The notes under the pieces: generated by a model
What the model was told of the DNA's origin: nothing
Databases searched by the model: none
Seen by the model: only the letters and a program-made list of their open reading frames with translations
Assembly: GCA_020073545.1 (NCBI GenBank)
Contig: JAIQEZ010000011.1
Location: 1 to 58,388, forward strand
Direction of reading: 5' to 3'
Origin: Terriglobia bacterium
Lineage (GTDB): Bacteria > Acidobacteriota > Terriglobia > UBA7540
Length of the DNA: 58,388 nt
Shown: positions 24,570 to 34,092 of the stretch, piece after piece
Layout of the letters: each line of letters starts with the position of its first letter
Numbering within the stretch: the first letter of the stretch is position 1
Program-made: the position numbers and the translations under genes

Positions 24570-25970
24570 TCAGGGAGCGCCCTTCAGCGAATAGACAAAC
24601 TGCCGAATTTCCGACCGCTGCTTGTCAATGTCCGCCAAATGCTGCTCGTAGAGTTGCTTGTGGACCTGGAATTCCTTGTCCGCCAGATCCTTCTTCCCCA
24701 CGCGAGAATAAGCCTGCCCCAGCCGGAAGTGGGCGTCAGGGACATTCGGGGAGAGCCTAAGCGCCTGCTGATACTCTGGCACCGCCTCGGCATACTTCTT
24801 GCGCTGGGAGTAAAGGTTTCCAAGCTGGAGATGGGCCTCAGCGAACGAAGGGTCAAGCGCGATCGCTTTCTTCAATAGAGACTCAACTTGATCAAGGTAG
24901 GCCTGGGAAGTCTCTGACCGCCTGCCCTTCCAGAGGCTCACGGCGTAATAAAGGGTGGCCTGCGCATCACGAGGCCGAAGGTCCGCAAAGCGGCGGAAGC
25001 GCTCCACCACCTCATCGGCCTGGCTCGGGGCACGGTCATACGCTTTGCTCAAGAAATAGTAGGCCCGCGCATCGGAGGGGTCCAGGTCGATGCCTCGCAT
25101 AAGGGACTTCACGGCGTCGTCGTAGGCGCCGCGCACATCAAGGGCCAGACCGAGTCCAAGCGCGAGCCGTGGAGAATTGGGATGACGTTTCACCCCTTCC
25201 GAGAAAACCGCGATGGCGGGATTCGGGGTTTGATGGACCAGAAGCTCGCTGCCCCAATCGAAGAGATTCGCCTCGTTCGGATCCATGTGCGCGGCCTTCT
25301 CATATTCGTTGACGGCGGCCACATAGTTCCGGGCCTTTTCTTCGACCCCGGCCAGCAGGTTGTGTAATTCGGCGGTGTCTTTCTGCTTCAGAAGCTCCTG
25401 AATCTCCCGCCGGGCCTCCGGCAAACGGCCTTCTTCCTGGTACGCCAGTGCCAGATCGTAGCCGTTGTCATACGACGCGGGATTTTCGCTCTGGGCCTTT
25501 TCCAGGTACGGGATGGCCGCCGCGATTCTTCCCGTTCGCACGTAGAACGCGCCCAGATTGCGGTTAGCGTCGAAGCTCCGGGGCTCGAGTTCGACCACCT
25601 TTTTGAATTCCGCCTCGGCCAATGAGGTCTTTCCCAGCCGCGCCAGGTTCGTGGCCAGGTTGTTCCGGGCGGGGCCGGATTCCGGGCGCAGACGGACGGC
25701 CGCCTCGAAAGGAGCCGTGGCCTTTTCCTCCTGGCCTTCGGCGGAGTAAACCAGCCCCAGCAGTTCCTGAACTTCAAAGCTATTGGGCAAAGTCCGGGCG
25801 AGGGATTCAAGCTCGCGCTGTGCGGCGGCATACTGCCCGGAATTGAAATGAGCAAGCGCCGACTGGAACTTGCGGTCGAGCGCATCGGCGCCCGTCTGGT
25901 TCGCCGCGAGCGACGGGGACAACGCCGCGAAGAAAAGCAGAGCTGCCACTGGCCAGCGGAAGGAGAACAT
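24570..25970 (-). CDS. Secreted TPR protein, paralogue of 19860-21578
   Basis: 466 residues with a signal peptide (MFSFRWPVAALLFFAALSPSLAA). About ten TPR units fill the rest, including the GRLPEARREIQELL and AEAHLQLGNLY types. Order and motifs match the C-terminal 350 residues of the other TPR gene, but this one lacks the carboxypeptidase-regulatory domain. It is likely a periplasmic scaffold. The two paralogues bracket the phosphatase-fold and hypothetical genes, suggesting a duplicated unit. Confidence 0.83.
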   Translation of the reverse strand: MFSFRWPVAALLFFAALSPSLAANQTGADALDRKFQSALAHFNSGQYAAAQRELESLARTLPNSFEVQELLGLVYSAEGQEEKATAPFEAAVRLRPESGPARNNLATNLARLGKTSLAEAEFKKVVELEPRSFDANRNLGAFYVRTGRIAAAIPYLEKAQSENPASYDNGYDLALAYQEEGRLPEARREIQELLKQKDTAELHNLLAGVEEKARNYVAAVNEYEKAAHMDPNEANLFDWGSELLVHQTPNPAIAVFSEGVKRHPNSPRLALGLGLALDVRGAYDDAVKSLMRGIDLDPSDARAYYFLSKAYDRAPSQADEVVERFRRFADLRPRDAQATLYYAVSLWKGRRSETSQAYLDQVESLLKKAIALDPSFAEAHLQLGNLYSQRKKYAEAVPEYQQALRLSPNVPDAHFRLGQAYSRVGKKDLADKEFQVHKQLYEQHLADIDKQRSEIRQFVYSLKGAP

Positions 25971-26029
25971 GGCGTCTCTATCTTAGCAAATCTTTGGTGG
26001 AAGAATGACCCTGCCCGTGCGACGACGTT

Positions 26030-26127
26030 CCCTGGCGGTCACCCCCGCGAAACCTGCCTGCCGCAGGCAGGGCGGGGGTCCATGGATGGCTTCTTGCATG
26101 GATTCCCGCGTAAGCGGGAATGACGAA
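26030..26127. repeat. Dispersed hairpins (CCCGC...GCGGG type)
   Basis: Two nested hairpins: ACCCCCGCG ... CGGGGGT around a CTGCC/GGCAG core (~26040-26079), and ATTCCCGCGTAAGCGGGAAT (26102-26121). Sequences of this kind recur as dispersed repeats in many bacterial genomes. A CCCCCGCGCAGGCGGGGG relative is at 58224-58241. Confidence 0.65.
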
Positions 26128-26149
26128 CCCGGCGAGCGCTAGCCGCGGA

Positions 26150-26184
26150 AATGAAAAGGGCGCCCCGATGGATTGGGGCGCCCT
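26150..26184 (-). terminator. Rho-independent terminator of the second receptor
   Basis: Read on the minus strand: stem AGGGCGCCCC, 8-base loop, perfect complement, then TTTTCATTT. It lies about 22 bases after the stop codon of the gene ending at 26207. Confidence 0.85.
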
Positions 26185-26206
26185 GGTTGGTGGTGCTTTG
26201 GTTTTT

Positions 26207-29200
26207 CTAGAAGTAAAGCTTCAGCGCGAACTGGATCTGACGCGCATCCTGGTTGGGGAAACGCGTCGCGCCACTCTTGCCGAAGTTCCCGTTTAGGAAG
26301 TCGCCCGAGCCCGCTAGGGCTACGACGCCGTTCCCGCCCAGGTTCGGCGGCATGAACGTGGGGTGGTTGAGGATGTTGAAGAATTCACTCCGGAACTGCA
26401 TCCGGAACCGCTCGCTGATCTGGAAGTCCTTGAAGAGCGAGTAGTCCAGCCGGACGATGCCCGGACCGCGGACCTGGGTAGGCGCCCCGCCCAACAGGCC
26501 AAGACCCGTTAGCGCGACGCAGCCCACAGGCCCGCCGGTATCAGGGTTGCAGGGCTGAGTGAAGGCGGCCGCGTTCCACATTCCGTTAGGCGCCTCCTTG
26601 CCTGTATAACGGCTCCCAGGAAGGAGGAGCGCGGTGCAGTTCAAGCCGTTGGTTGTTCCGGTATTGCAATTAATGGTTGCTGGTTGACCGCCTTCGGCGG
26701 TAAGGATCCATTGCATGCTCCAGCCGCCGACAATATGTTTCTCAACTCCCGTGGCGTTCTGGAGGAACGCTCTCCCCGGACCGAAGGGAAGCTCGTATCC
26801 ACCACTGAAGTGAAATACATTTCGGATATCGAAGTTCGCGTCGCGGTAGTCGTACTGAATTCCGCAGCCGTCCATGGTGGGGCAGCGATACTGTTCCCCA
26901 ACCCCGCCATTCAGGAGGTCTCCGGCGTCGCTCCGGGTCCTGGAAAACGTGTCATTCGCCAGAAAATACAAACCCTTCGCTAAGTGCTTTTCGACCGAGA
27001 GCTGGAGGCCGTGGTAGTAACTGGATCCCTCCGTCGCCGCGTAGCTGCTGTTCTGGCCGAAGTGCGGGTACTCGAGGACCTTGGTACCGGACGGCGGGAT
27101 GATGGTGTTCACGCGATTCGTGCCAGGGAACACTTCGATGTGGCGGGCGCCGTTCCCGACATAACCCAGCGATACCGTCGTGGAGGGCGTTATTTCGTAC
27201 TGGAATGTCAGGTTCCAGCCCTGCGTGTAAGGAGTTTGGTAATTATACTGAATGCCTAGCAGGGCCAGGCCGGACGCCCCGACGAGGGACGGTGTGAGCG
27301 GTGTACAAGAGAAGCCAGATTCAAAGTTATAGACGTTGGCGCAGTTGGTGCCGGCAAAGTTCGTAAAGGTGGCGGCGTTAATCGGCGTTTGGTCATTCTG
27401 ATTGCTGATATTGAAGCCGAACTGGAAGGGATAGTTTTCGCCGATGTTGGGTGAATAGCCACGGTTTTCAAACCCGTTGTAGAACAGGCCGAAGCCGCCG
27501 CGCATCACCAATTTCGGCATCCATTGGTAAGCGAAGCCTATACGCGGCCCGAAATTGGTTTTCTGCGAGACGCCCAGACCTGGATTGTCGCTGTACACGA
27601 TGGAAATGCCATCTGCGGCTGTCAAGTCGAGGAAGCTCTGGGAGAGAACGTCGCTCTTTCGCTGGTTGGGAATCAAATATTGGGCACTCCCCGCCGGGGC
27701 CGGAATGAAATTGGCTTGGGCGCCGAAGTGCTCAAACGTCTGGCCGAAATAGTCCCAGCGAACTCCCAGGTTTAAGGTCAGCTTGGAACTCACTTTCCAG
27801 TCGTCTTCGAGGTAACTACCCCAGTAGTTCTTGCCGTCATCGGTCTGGGCAATATTGGACACGAAGACTTGGTTTGATCCGCCGACGAAGTCGACCCCGC
27901 CTACCGTGCTCGTCTCTGGAATCAAGAGGAACTGAGCTCGCCCGGCGTTCTGGGATGACCCCCCTGGAATCCTGGTGAAGTTGCCGTCATAGTTGAACTG
28001 ACCGTGCGACCAGGGTGGTTGAAGGGTGGAGTACTTGACCCGTTGGTATTCAATACCCGCCTTAAAGGTGTGCTTGCCGTAGGTCTTGGTGAAGTTGTCC
28101 GTCACCTGGGTCGTCTGAGTCACCTCATCCGAAGGCAGGAAGTTGTTGCTCCCCAGGGTGTTCAGACTGTTGATCCCGAATGCGGGAAGGCCACCGTTGA
28201 GGGAGACCTGGGGGATATCCTGGATTCCATATTTTTCCGGAAGCCCCAACGTATTTGGGAGTGGGCCGGTGCGGGAAGTTCCGATGCGGTTGAGCCCAAT
28301 CCGCGCCTCATTTACCGTAGTGGGTGACAGTGTGTGGGTCCATGACAGGGCTGGCAGGACGGTATTCGCCGTCTGAATGCCCTGTTGGAAAGCCCCGCCA
28401 TCGGCAATTCCCTGGAACGGACCCGGGATAAACTGGGGGTCGTCAACGTAGCTGAAGGTAGCGAAGATTTGGTCTCTGTCACCCTTGTTGATGTCCACCC
28501 GTATGTCGAAAGCGTTGCGGTGTTCGTTCCGCTTGGGGACGGTCGTATTGTTGGCGAAGAGCTTCCCGTTGGTTTGCGTGGGGTAGAGGTTCAGGAGCGC
28601 AATCGCGTTTTGATCGAGCCGACCGGCGGGAAGCGTGTTTAGAGCGCAGTCAGCGACCGTGAAGAGCGTGGTGCTGGGCGCACAAGTGCCGAAGGGATCG
28701 CGGACATAACCCGTTGCCGTCGGTGTCAGGCCCGAAACGGGATCCACTACTGCGCTGGTGACCAGCCGGGTGGTCGCAGGATCAAAAATGGTTCCGTAGG
28801 GGGTCGACCGGCCGAGGAGGTCAGTGTTCGGACTGTTGCCTGGCTGGCCCGAAATCAGGTCCGACAAATCGGTGTAATTGCTATCGCGCTCAGCCGTAGT
28901 TGGAACGCTGTTGGTGAACACCGTCCCTTGCCGCACGCGCAGGCCCTCGTAATCGCCGAAGAAAAAGGCCTTGTTTTTCTTGATGGGACCGCCGAGGGCC
29001 ACTCCAAACTGGTTCTGCCGATACGCACCCTTCTGTACACCCCCTGCGTTTTCAAAAAAGTCCGCGGCGTCGAATTTATCGTTGCGGAGAAACTCCCAGA
29101 GGGTGCCATGAAGGTTGTTCGTCCCGGACTTGATCGAGGCGTTCATGATCGCCCCGCCGGCGCGCCCAAGCTGCGCGCTGTAATTCGAGGTCTGCACCTT

Positions 29201-29890
29201 GAATTCCTGAATGGCATCGACCGGTGGAAGGACCACGAAATTCGTGCCGTTCAGGAAGTCCACGGTGTTCGAGTTGTTGTCGATCCCGTTCAGCAAGTAG
29301 TTGTTCTGAGCGGGCCTCATGCCGTTGGCCGAAAAGGCCCCCGACTGGGCATTGCCTCGCGTGTCGGCTTGCGGCGTGTTGACCCCTGCCGCCAGTTGGG
29401 CCAGGAAGGTGAAGTTCCTCCCGTTCAAGGGCAAGTCGTTTACGTTACGTGCATTGACCACTTGCCCCAAGGAGGCATTCTGGGTCTGCAGGGCCGGAGG
29501 CGCGCCGGTCACCTCAATCGTTTGGGTAACCATGCCCGGCTTGAGCGTGAGGTCCACCACGAGTTGCTGCTGAATATTCAGCGTGATGTGGGGTTGAATC
29601 GCCTTGGCAAACCCCTGGATTTCGGCGCTGACCGAGTAAATCCCGATCTTGACTGCCGAGAAGATGTAACCGCCATCCCCGCCCGCAGTCACGGTAAGGG
29701 CAAGGTTGGTCCCTTCATTCGTCAGGGTCACCTTGGCATTGGGGATCACCGCACCGCTGGGGTCCTTGATAGTCCCCTGAATCGAGCCAGTGTCCGCCTG
29801 GGCGTGAAGGCTCACACTGGTCAGAACAAACATGACGGGGACTGCCAAGGCCAAAAAGAGAAAGCGCAGGAAAAAACCGCGTCTTTGCAT
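26207..29890 (-). CDS. Oar-like TonB-dependent receptor with carboxypeptidase-regulatory domain
   Basis: 1227 residues, outer membrane. Signal peptide (~1-32, ending SLHAQA), CarboxypepD_reg-like domain (~35-115, GSIQGTIKDPSGAVIPNAKV), plug domain (VNDLPLNGRNFTFLAQLAAG), then a beta barrel ending QIQFALKLYF with terminal Phe. GGAGGA lies eight bases before ATG. It is divergent from a LacI-type regulator with an operator-like palindrome in the shared gap, an arrangement typical of receptor genes controlled by sugar availability. The substrate is unknown. It shares architecture but little close sequence with the receptor at 14648. Confidence 0.92.
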   Translation of the reverse strand: MQRRGFFLRFLFLALAVPVMFVLTSVSLHAQADTGSIQGTIKDPSGAVIPNAKVTLTNEGTNLALTVTAGGDGGYIFSAVKIGIYSVSAEIQGFAKAIQPHITLNIQQQLVVDLTLKPGMVTQTIEVTGAPPALQTQNASLGQVVNARNVNDLPLNGRNFTFLAQLAAGVNTPQADTRGNAQSGAFSANGMRPAQNNYLLNGIDNNSNTVDFLNGTNFVVLPPVDAIQEFKVQTSNYSAQLGRAGGAIMNASIKSGTNNLHGTLWEFLRNDKFDAADFFENAGGVQKGAYRQNQFGVALGGPIKKNKAFFFGDYEGLRVRQGTVFTNSVPTTAERDSNYTDLSDLISGQPGNSPNTDLLGRSTPYGTIFDPATTRLVTSAVVDPVSGLTPTATGYVRDPFGTCAPSTTLFTVADCALNTLPAGRLDQNAIALLNLYPTQTNGKLFANNTTVPKRNEHRNAFDIRVDINKGDRDQIFATFSYVDDPQFIPGPFQGIADGGAFQQGIQTANTVLPALSWTHTLSPTTVNEARIGLNRIGTSRTGPLPNTLGLPEKYGIQDIPQVSLNGGLPAFGINSLNTLGSNNFLPSDEVTQTTQVTDNFTKTYGKHTFKAGIEYQRVKYSTLQPPWSHGQFNYDGNFTRIPGGSSQNAGRAQFLLIPETSTVGGVDFVGGSNQVFVSNIAQTDDGKNYWGSYLEDDWKVSSKLTLNLGVRWDYFGQTFEHFGAQANFIPAPAGSAQYLIPNQRKSDVLSQSFLDLTAADGISIVYSDNPGLGVSQKTNFGPRIGFAYQWMPKLVMRGGFGLFYNGFENRGYSPNIGENYPFQFGFNISNQNDQTPINAATFTNFAGTNCANVYNFESGFSCTPLTPSLVGASGLALLGIQYNYQTPYTQGWNLTFQYEITPSTTVSLGYVGNGARHIEVFPGTNRVNTIIPPSGTKVLEYPHFGQNSSYAATEGSSYYHGLQLSVEKHLAKGLYFLANDTFSRTRSDAGDLLNGGVGEQYRCPTMDGCGIQYDYRDANFDIRNVFHFSGGYELPFGPGRAFLQNATGVEKHIVGGWSMQWILTAEGGQPATINCNTGTTNGLNCTALLLPGSRYTGKEAPNGMWNAAAFTQPCNPDTGGPVGCVALTGLGLLGGAPTQVRGPGIVRLDYSLFKDFQISERFRMQFRSEFFNILNHPTFMPPNLGGNGVVALAGSGDFLNGNFGKSGATRFPNQDARQIQFALKLYF

Positions 29891-30149
29891 CGACTCATCC
29901 TCCTGTCCTCCACCGCATGGGAACGCGGCTGGGGATCTGCGAAATGATGAAGTGAAGTTCGGCCTGCTTGGCCCGTGGGTAAGACTTGGCTCTCAATCGT
30001 CTCTCCTCGGGTTTCGCTGCCACATAACTACTGCACCGAAACGTGAATCGAGAGGCGGTTTTTCTTCAGGCACTCCTGAATGGATTACAGCCGCTCTTCT
30101 GCTCGATTCTTACGCGCCCTCTACCCGACGAAAGAGACAATAAATCACA

Positions 30150-30161
30150 TTAAGCGTTTAA
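30150..30161. promoter_or_regulatory. Candidate LacI-family operator
   Basis: TTAAGCGTTTAA: TTAA arms around a central CG, imperfect only at two inner positions. LacI-family operators are typically AT-rich palindromes with a central CpG. It lies in the gap between the receptor and the LacI gene, fitting control of one or both. Confidence 0.5.
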
Positions 30162-30209
30162 GGTAATAGCACGCACTGAGAAGGCCTGTCAAGCTTTTTT
30201 TGGCATCTC

Positions 30210-30238
30210 TTGAAGATTTTTGTTGGACCGTGTATTGT
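30210..30238 (+). promoter_or_regulatory. Candidate promoter of the LacI gene
   Basis: TTGAAG (30210-30215) and TATTGT (30233-30238) with the ideal 17-base spacer. Confidence 0.5.
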
Positions 30239-30304
30239 CTAAAAACAAGGGCGGTAGTATTTTGAGATTACCTGGACACCGTCTTTTACTTAAGGAACCC
30301 GGCT

Positions 30305-31369
30305 TTGCCCATGGCTCTGACCATTCGGGACGTAGCTCGCGAGGCCAAAGTATCCACGGCCACCGTGTCGCACGTTCTCAACAATACCGGTCAGGTGAGC
30401 GGGAAAACACGCCGCCACGTCCTCTCGGTCGTGCGCCGCCTCGGTTACTTCCCCAACGCTCACGCGCGCAACCTGGCTTGGCGAAGCAGCCGCACGCTCG
30501 GCATGATTTTCTCCGATATCGAGAACCCCTTTTTTCCGGAGGTCATCAGGAGCTTCGAGACTCGCGCCCGGCAAATCGGCTACGAAGTCATCCTGAGCGA
30601 TACGAACTATGATCCTGCCCTCGTGCGGCGCGCCACCGAAAAAATGCTCGAGCACCACGTCCGGGGCGTAGCCGTGATGACTTCTGAGGCTAACCCGCAG
30701 TTGATGGACGAAATCTACCAGCGCCGGATCGCCGTCACTTTTCTGGACCTGGGGCTGGTGCGGCGATACGTCAGCAACCTGCGCATCGACTATTTTTCGG
30801 GTATTCAGCAAGTCGTCAAGCACCTGTTTCAACTTGGCCACCGGCAAATGATTTTTGCCGGCGAACGGCCGAGTTTGAATTCGAACACTGCGCGCCGCCA
30901 GGCCTTTATCCAGTGCACGAAAGCTCTGGGCTTGGATCCCGGCCCGACCTTGCTCGGCGACTTACGTTTTGAAGGCGGCGTGGCGGCGGCACTCAGCATC
31001 CTGAAGCTGAAGCCCCGGCCCACGGCCGTTGTGGCCGTCAATGATCTGACTGCCGTGGGCCTGATTAAAGGCTTCACCCAAGCCGGCCTCCGCGTGCCGG
31101 AAGATATTTCCGTGACGGGCTTCGACAAGACCCACCTGGCGGACTACATTACTCCTTCCATCACCACCGTGGACATTCACCCCGACTGGCTAGGGCGAAT
31201 CGCGGCCGATTCGCTCCACGAATTGTCCACCGCGGACGAGCACATGGGTAAGGAATACTCGATTCCCGCAGAGTTGATCGTCAAAGCCTCAACGGGTCCT
31301 GTCCCTTCCCGGTCAAGCCGCGAGGAGGATCTCGCCCAGGTCGCCGCAGACCTTCGGTTCGGCACGTAA
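30305..31369 (+). CDS. LacI-family transcriptional regulator
   Basis: About 354 residues. The N-terminal helix-turn-helix (TIRDVAREAKVSTATVSHVL) and hinge helix region (GYFPNAHARNLA) are classical. The rest is a periplasmic-binding-protein-like sensor domain (TLGMIFSDIENPFFPEV, AVVAVNDLTAVGLIKG, DISVTGFD). It likely senses a sugar or sugar derivative. A TTG start at 30305 has AAGGA eight bases upstream; ATG 30311 is in frame but 14 bases from it, so TTG is slightly favoured. It is divergent from the receptor, which is its most probable target. Confidence 0.93.
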   Translation: MPMALTIRDVAREAKVSTATVSHVLNNTGQVSGKTRRHVLSVVRRLGYFPNAHARNLAWRSSRTLGMIFSDIENPFFPEVIRSFETRARQIGYEVILSDTNYDPALVRRATEKMLEHHVRGVAVMTSEANPQLMDEIYQRRIAVTFLDLGLVRRYVSNLRIDYFSGIQQVVKHLFQLGHRQMIFAGERPSLNSNTARRQAFIQCTKALGLDPGPTLLGDLRFEGGVAAALSILKLKPRPTAVVAVNDLTAVGLIKGFTQAGLRVPEDISVTGFDKTHLADYITPSITTVDIHPDWLGRIAADSLHELSTADEHMGKEYSIPAELIVKASTGPVPSRSSREEDLAQVAADLRFGT

Positions 31370-31390
31370 ACCCGCTCCGACCGAAACCAG

Positions 31391-31478
31391 TCGCCGATTA
31401 CCGATTGTCGATTGACGATCGAAGGGCGCTCTTCTGGCGCTCCTTGTCAATCGGCAATCTTCCATCGACAATCGTCGA
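31391..31478. terminator. Long hairpin of 7-base-phased repeats between convergent genes
   Basis: Left arm units GTCGCCG, ATTACCG, ATTGTCG, ATTGACG, ATCGAAG step by 7 bases. The right arm (ending CGACAATCGTCGATT) pairs with them, with an inner AAGG...GCGC stem. It lies between the convergent LacI and TPR genes, with the same logic as 24461-24567. Confidence 0.5.
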
Positions 31479-34049
31479 TTAAGGGGACTGATCGGCAAGG
31501 GCCAGGGCGATTTGCAGGAATTGTTGCCGCGCTTGGGGCGTCAGCTCACGAACCCTCCCGCTACTAGAACTCTCCGACGCTGCGGCGGACAGAGTCTGCT
31601 CGATCCGCTGGACGTCGAGCGCGCCGCGCGGGCCCCCCTGCTTAAACCGCTCCAAGGTTTCCCGCGCCTTGTCGATTTGCCCGGTCTGGTAATAGAGCAC
31701 CCCGAGCGCCGAATAACCTCCTGGCCATCCGGGCAGCAGGTCCACCGATTCTTTCAGATGCCGCTCGGCTTTCTCGGTGTCCCCTTCCACTGCCGACAAG
31801 ACCCCCACGCCCCAGAGGAGCTCGCCGGAGTCTGGAGTGCGCTCGAGCCCCCGTTGCAGTGCCTCACTCGCGCCAGACGTGTTACCAGAGCGGAGGTAGA
31901 CCAGGGCTAGAGATAGATAGGCTTGGCCCTGATCCGGGTTCTCGGCTATTTCCTGGCGCAACAGCCTTACAGCCTCATCGAACCGGCCGAGGTGGGCAAA
32001 GATGTCAGCGAGCAGGGCCAAATAACTTGCGTCCTTTTGCCCTTGGCCTGAGACGTGCTGCGCTGCCGTTAGGGCGTTCGCATAATCGCGCTTCCGGAAA
32101 TAGGCATCGGCGAGGTCGTACCACGCGTCGTCCGAATTCGGATTGGATTTAAGAGCTTCCTGAAAGTGCGCCACGGCCTCCGCATAAAGGCGGTAACGCG
32201 CCAGCAGCACTCCGACTCCCATCGTGGTGCGAAAATCACCCTGGCTCAACTGATCGAGCTGAGCGATAGCCTGCTTGGCGTCTTCGACCCGCCCCTGCTT
32301 CAAATAAGCTTCGGCAAGAAAGTAAAGGTTCTGCGGCTGACCAGAATGGAGCTTCACTTCCTTTTCCAACTGCTCGACATCAAACTGGGTCCGCTGCTGG
32401 GGACTAAGGTCAGCCCGCTGATCCAGATAAGCGAAAATGTGCTGGAAGGGGGCGGGTGCGGGATTGGGGTCTCGGGAGAGGGTTTGGAAGATTTTCAGAT
32501 CCCTTTCCGCCGCTTCCGTCTGGTGGAGCTCCCGCTCCGCCGCCTGGAGCCGGTAGTAGACTGGCGCAGGATGGGGATGCAACTTAGCGCACTTACGCAA
32601 CAGGGGTACGGCTTCCTCAAACTTCTTCTGGTGCATCTTCAAGTTGGCCAATTCCAGAAGGGCCTCGGCGTAGTCCGGGTCGACCTCTAGGGCTTGTTTG
32701 AGCCATTTCTCCCCCATGTCGTATTGCCCCTGCCGACTCGCGATGTAGCCCATGTTATACAGGCACGACACGTCGTGAGGATCAACCTTCAGCCCTTGCT
32801 CCAAGTATTTCTGCGCCTCGTCAAACCGTCCCAGGTTGCGGTAACAAAGACCCATAAAAGCGTACGAGCGAGCGGAAGGGTCAACCTGGATGAGCGTCTG
32901 GAATGTGTCTTTGGCCTTCTCGACGTTCCCCATCATGAAGTAGCATTCCCCGAGCGCTGCGAGCAGGCTCGGGCGGTGGGGAACAACCTTGAGTCCCTCC
33001 TCCAGCAACGGAATGGCATCTTCATAGAACGCCTGCTTCATGCTGAGGCGCGCCATGAGGAAGATCACATCGGTATCGCGTGGAGCAAGCTTGTGCGCTT
33101 TGACGAGCAGTTCGAGGGCATCGAGGTCCTTGCCCTCCTCCGAGTATGTCTGCGCAATCAGATAGAGCGTCTCAGCGGATTCCGGGGAGACTCTCAGAAC
33201 TCGACCCAGAACAATCCGCGCCTTCTCATTATCCCCTTTCTTAAGGTAGGCTTGGCCGAGGTTGTGAAGGATCTCGAACGTGTTGGGCTGGAGCGAGTTC
33301 GCCACCTCGAACTCATGGATGGCAGCGTCGTACTGCTTTTGTTTGGCCAGGAGCACCCCGAGCGTGAAGTGGGCGCGAACGTCGTTCTTGGCCTGCTCAG
33401 AGAGCGACCGCGCAAGTTCAAGGCCCTTCTCCTTCTGGCCGGCGCCCAAGTACGCCTGGGTCAGGTTGAAGAGAACCTCCGGGCCTTGTGGCTGCACTCG
33501 GCTGAAGTATGTTATGGCGTCTCGCGGGTCGTTCCGGGCCAGCAGTAGCAACCCGAGGTTGTAATTCGCGTCACGGTTGCGCGGATGGTAGCGCAGCGTG
33601 CCGCGGAACTCGCTCTCTGCCAGATCGCTCTTCTGCTGAACGACATAGCTGTTGCCCAGATTGTTGTGAGTCTCCGCCGAGTGAGGGTCGAGCTTCAGCG
33701 CCTGCTGGAAGGTTTCCACTGCTCCTGTGAAATCCTTCTGTCCTCCCAGCGCGATACCGAGGAGGTTGAGACCCTCGAGGCTCTGGGGCGCCAGCTTGAG
33801 CCCGGCTCGGATCTCCGCCTCCGCCAATTTAGGGGTGTGCTGCCCCAGCAGTTTCCGCCCGGCGGCGAAATGCGCACTGGCTGCTGCCGGCAGTCGCGCT
33901 GGGGCGGGCGGGCGGGATGCTGTCTGCGCGTGCATCAAGGGGAGCGGAAGCTGCAGCCCGGCAACGAGCAGAGCGAGATGCAGAACCAGCTTCGCTCGTG
34001 GCAAGCGGGCAGCGCTCTCGGCGGGCTTGTCCAACCTTCCTTGCGGCAT
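31479..34049 (-). CDS. Large secreted TPR protein
   Basis: 856 residues from the second of two ATGs (34049), six bases after AGGAGG. A signal peptide (~15-43, ending LMHAQT) is followed by about 20 TPR units over nearly the whole length. Examples are SAETHNNLGNSYVVQQKSDL and QGQAYLSLALVYLRSGNTSG. Such long TPR superhelices act as scaffolds or lipopolysaccharide/peptidoglycan assembly factors; no catalytic domain is present. It lies 41 bases downstream of the FG-GAP/ASPIC/TPR gene on the same strand, so the two are probably one operon. Confidence 0.87.
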   Translation of the reverse strand: MPQGRLDKPAESAARLPRAKLVLHLALLVAGLQLPLPLMHAQTASRPPAPARLPAAASAHFAAGRKLLGQHTPKLAEAEIRAGLKLAPQSLEGLNLLGIALGGQKDFTGAVETFQQALKLDPHSAETHNNLGNSYVVQQKSDLAESEFRGTLRYHPRNRDANYNLGLLLLARNDPRDAITYFSRVQPQGPEVLFNLTQAYLGAGQKEKGLELARSLSEQAKNDVRAHFTLGVLLAKQKQYDAAIHEFEVANSLQPNTFEILHNLGQAYLKKGDNEKARIVLGRVLRVSPESAETLYLIAQTYSEEGKDLDALELLVKAHKLAPRDTDVIFLMARLSMKQAFYEDAIPLLEEGLKVVPHRPSLLAALGECYFMMGNVEKAKDTFQTLIQVDPSARSYAFMGLCYRNLGRFDEAQKYLEQGLKVDPHDVSCLYNMGYIASRQGQYDMGEKWLKQALEVDPDYAEALLELANLKMHQKKFEEAVPLLRKCAKLHPHPAPVYYRLQAAERELHQTEAAERDLKIFQTLSRDPNPAPAPFQHIFAYLDQRADLSPQQRTQFDVEQLEKEVKLHSGQPQNLYFLAEAYLKQGRVEDAKQAIAQLDQLSQGDFRTTMGVGVLLARYRLYAEAVAHFQEALKSNPNSDDAWYDLADAYFRKRDYANALTAAQHVSGQGQKDASYLALLADIFAHLGRFDEAVRLLRQEIAENPDQGQAYLSLALVYLRSGNTSGASEALQRGLERTPDSGELLWGVGVLSAVEGDTEKAERHLKESVDLLPGWPGGYSALGVLYYQTGQIDKARETLERFKQGGPRGALDVQRIEQTLSAAASESSSSGRVRELTPQARQQFLQIALALADQSP

Positions 34050-34092
34050 CATGCGCCTCCTGCTGAGTGTAACTCCGTCTTTGCCAGGGAAT

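Larger units (their letters stand above)
29891..30304. other. Divergent regulatory gap between receptor and LacI gene
   Basis: No gene is visible in these 414 bases. The stretch near 30130-30240 is AT-rich and carries an operator-like palindrome (30150-30161) and a promoter for the LacI gene (30210-30238). Confidence 0.6.

Noticed and set aside
28928-29947. Plus-strand open frame of ~340 codons opposite the receptor's N-terminus
   Set aside because: It mirrors the receptor's signal, regulatory and plug domains; no independent family signal.
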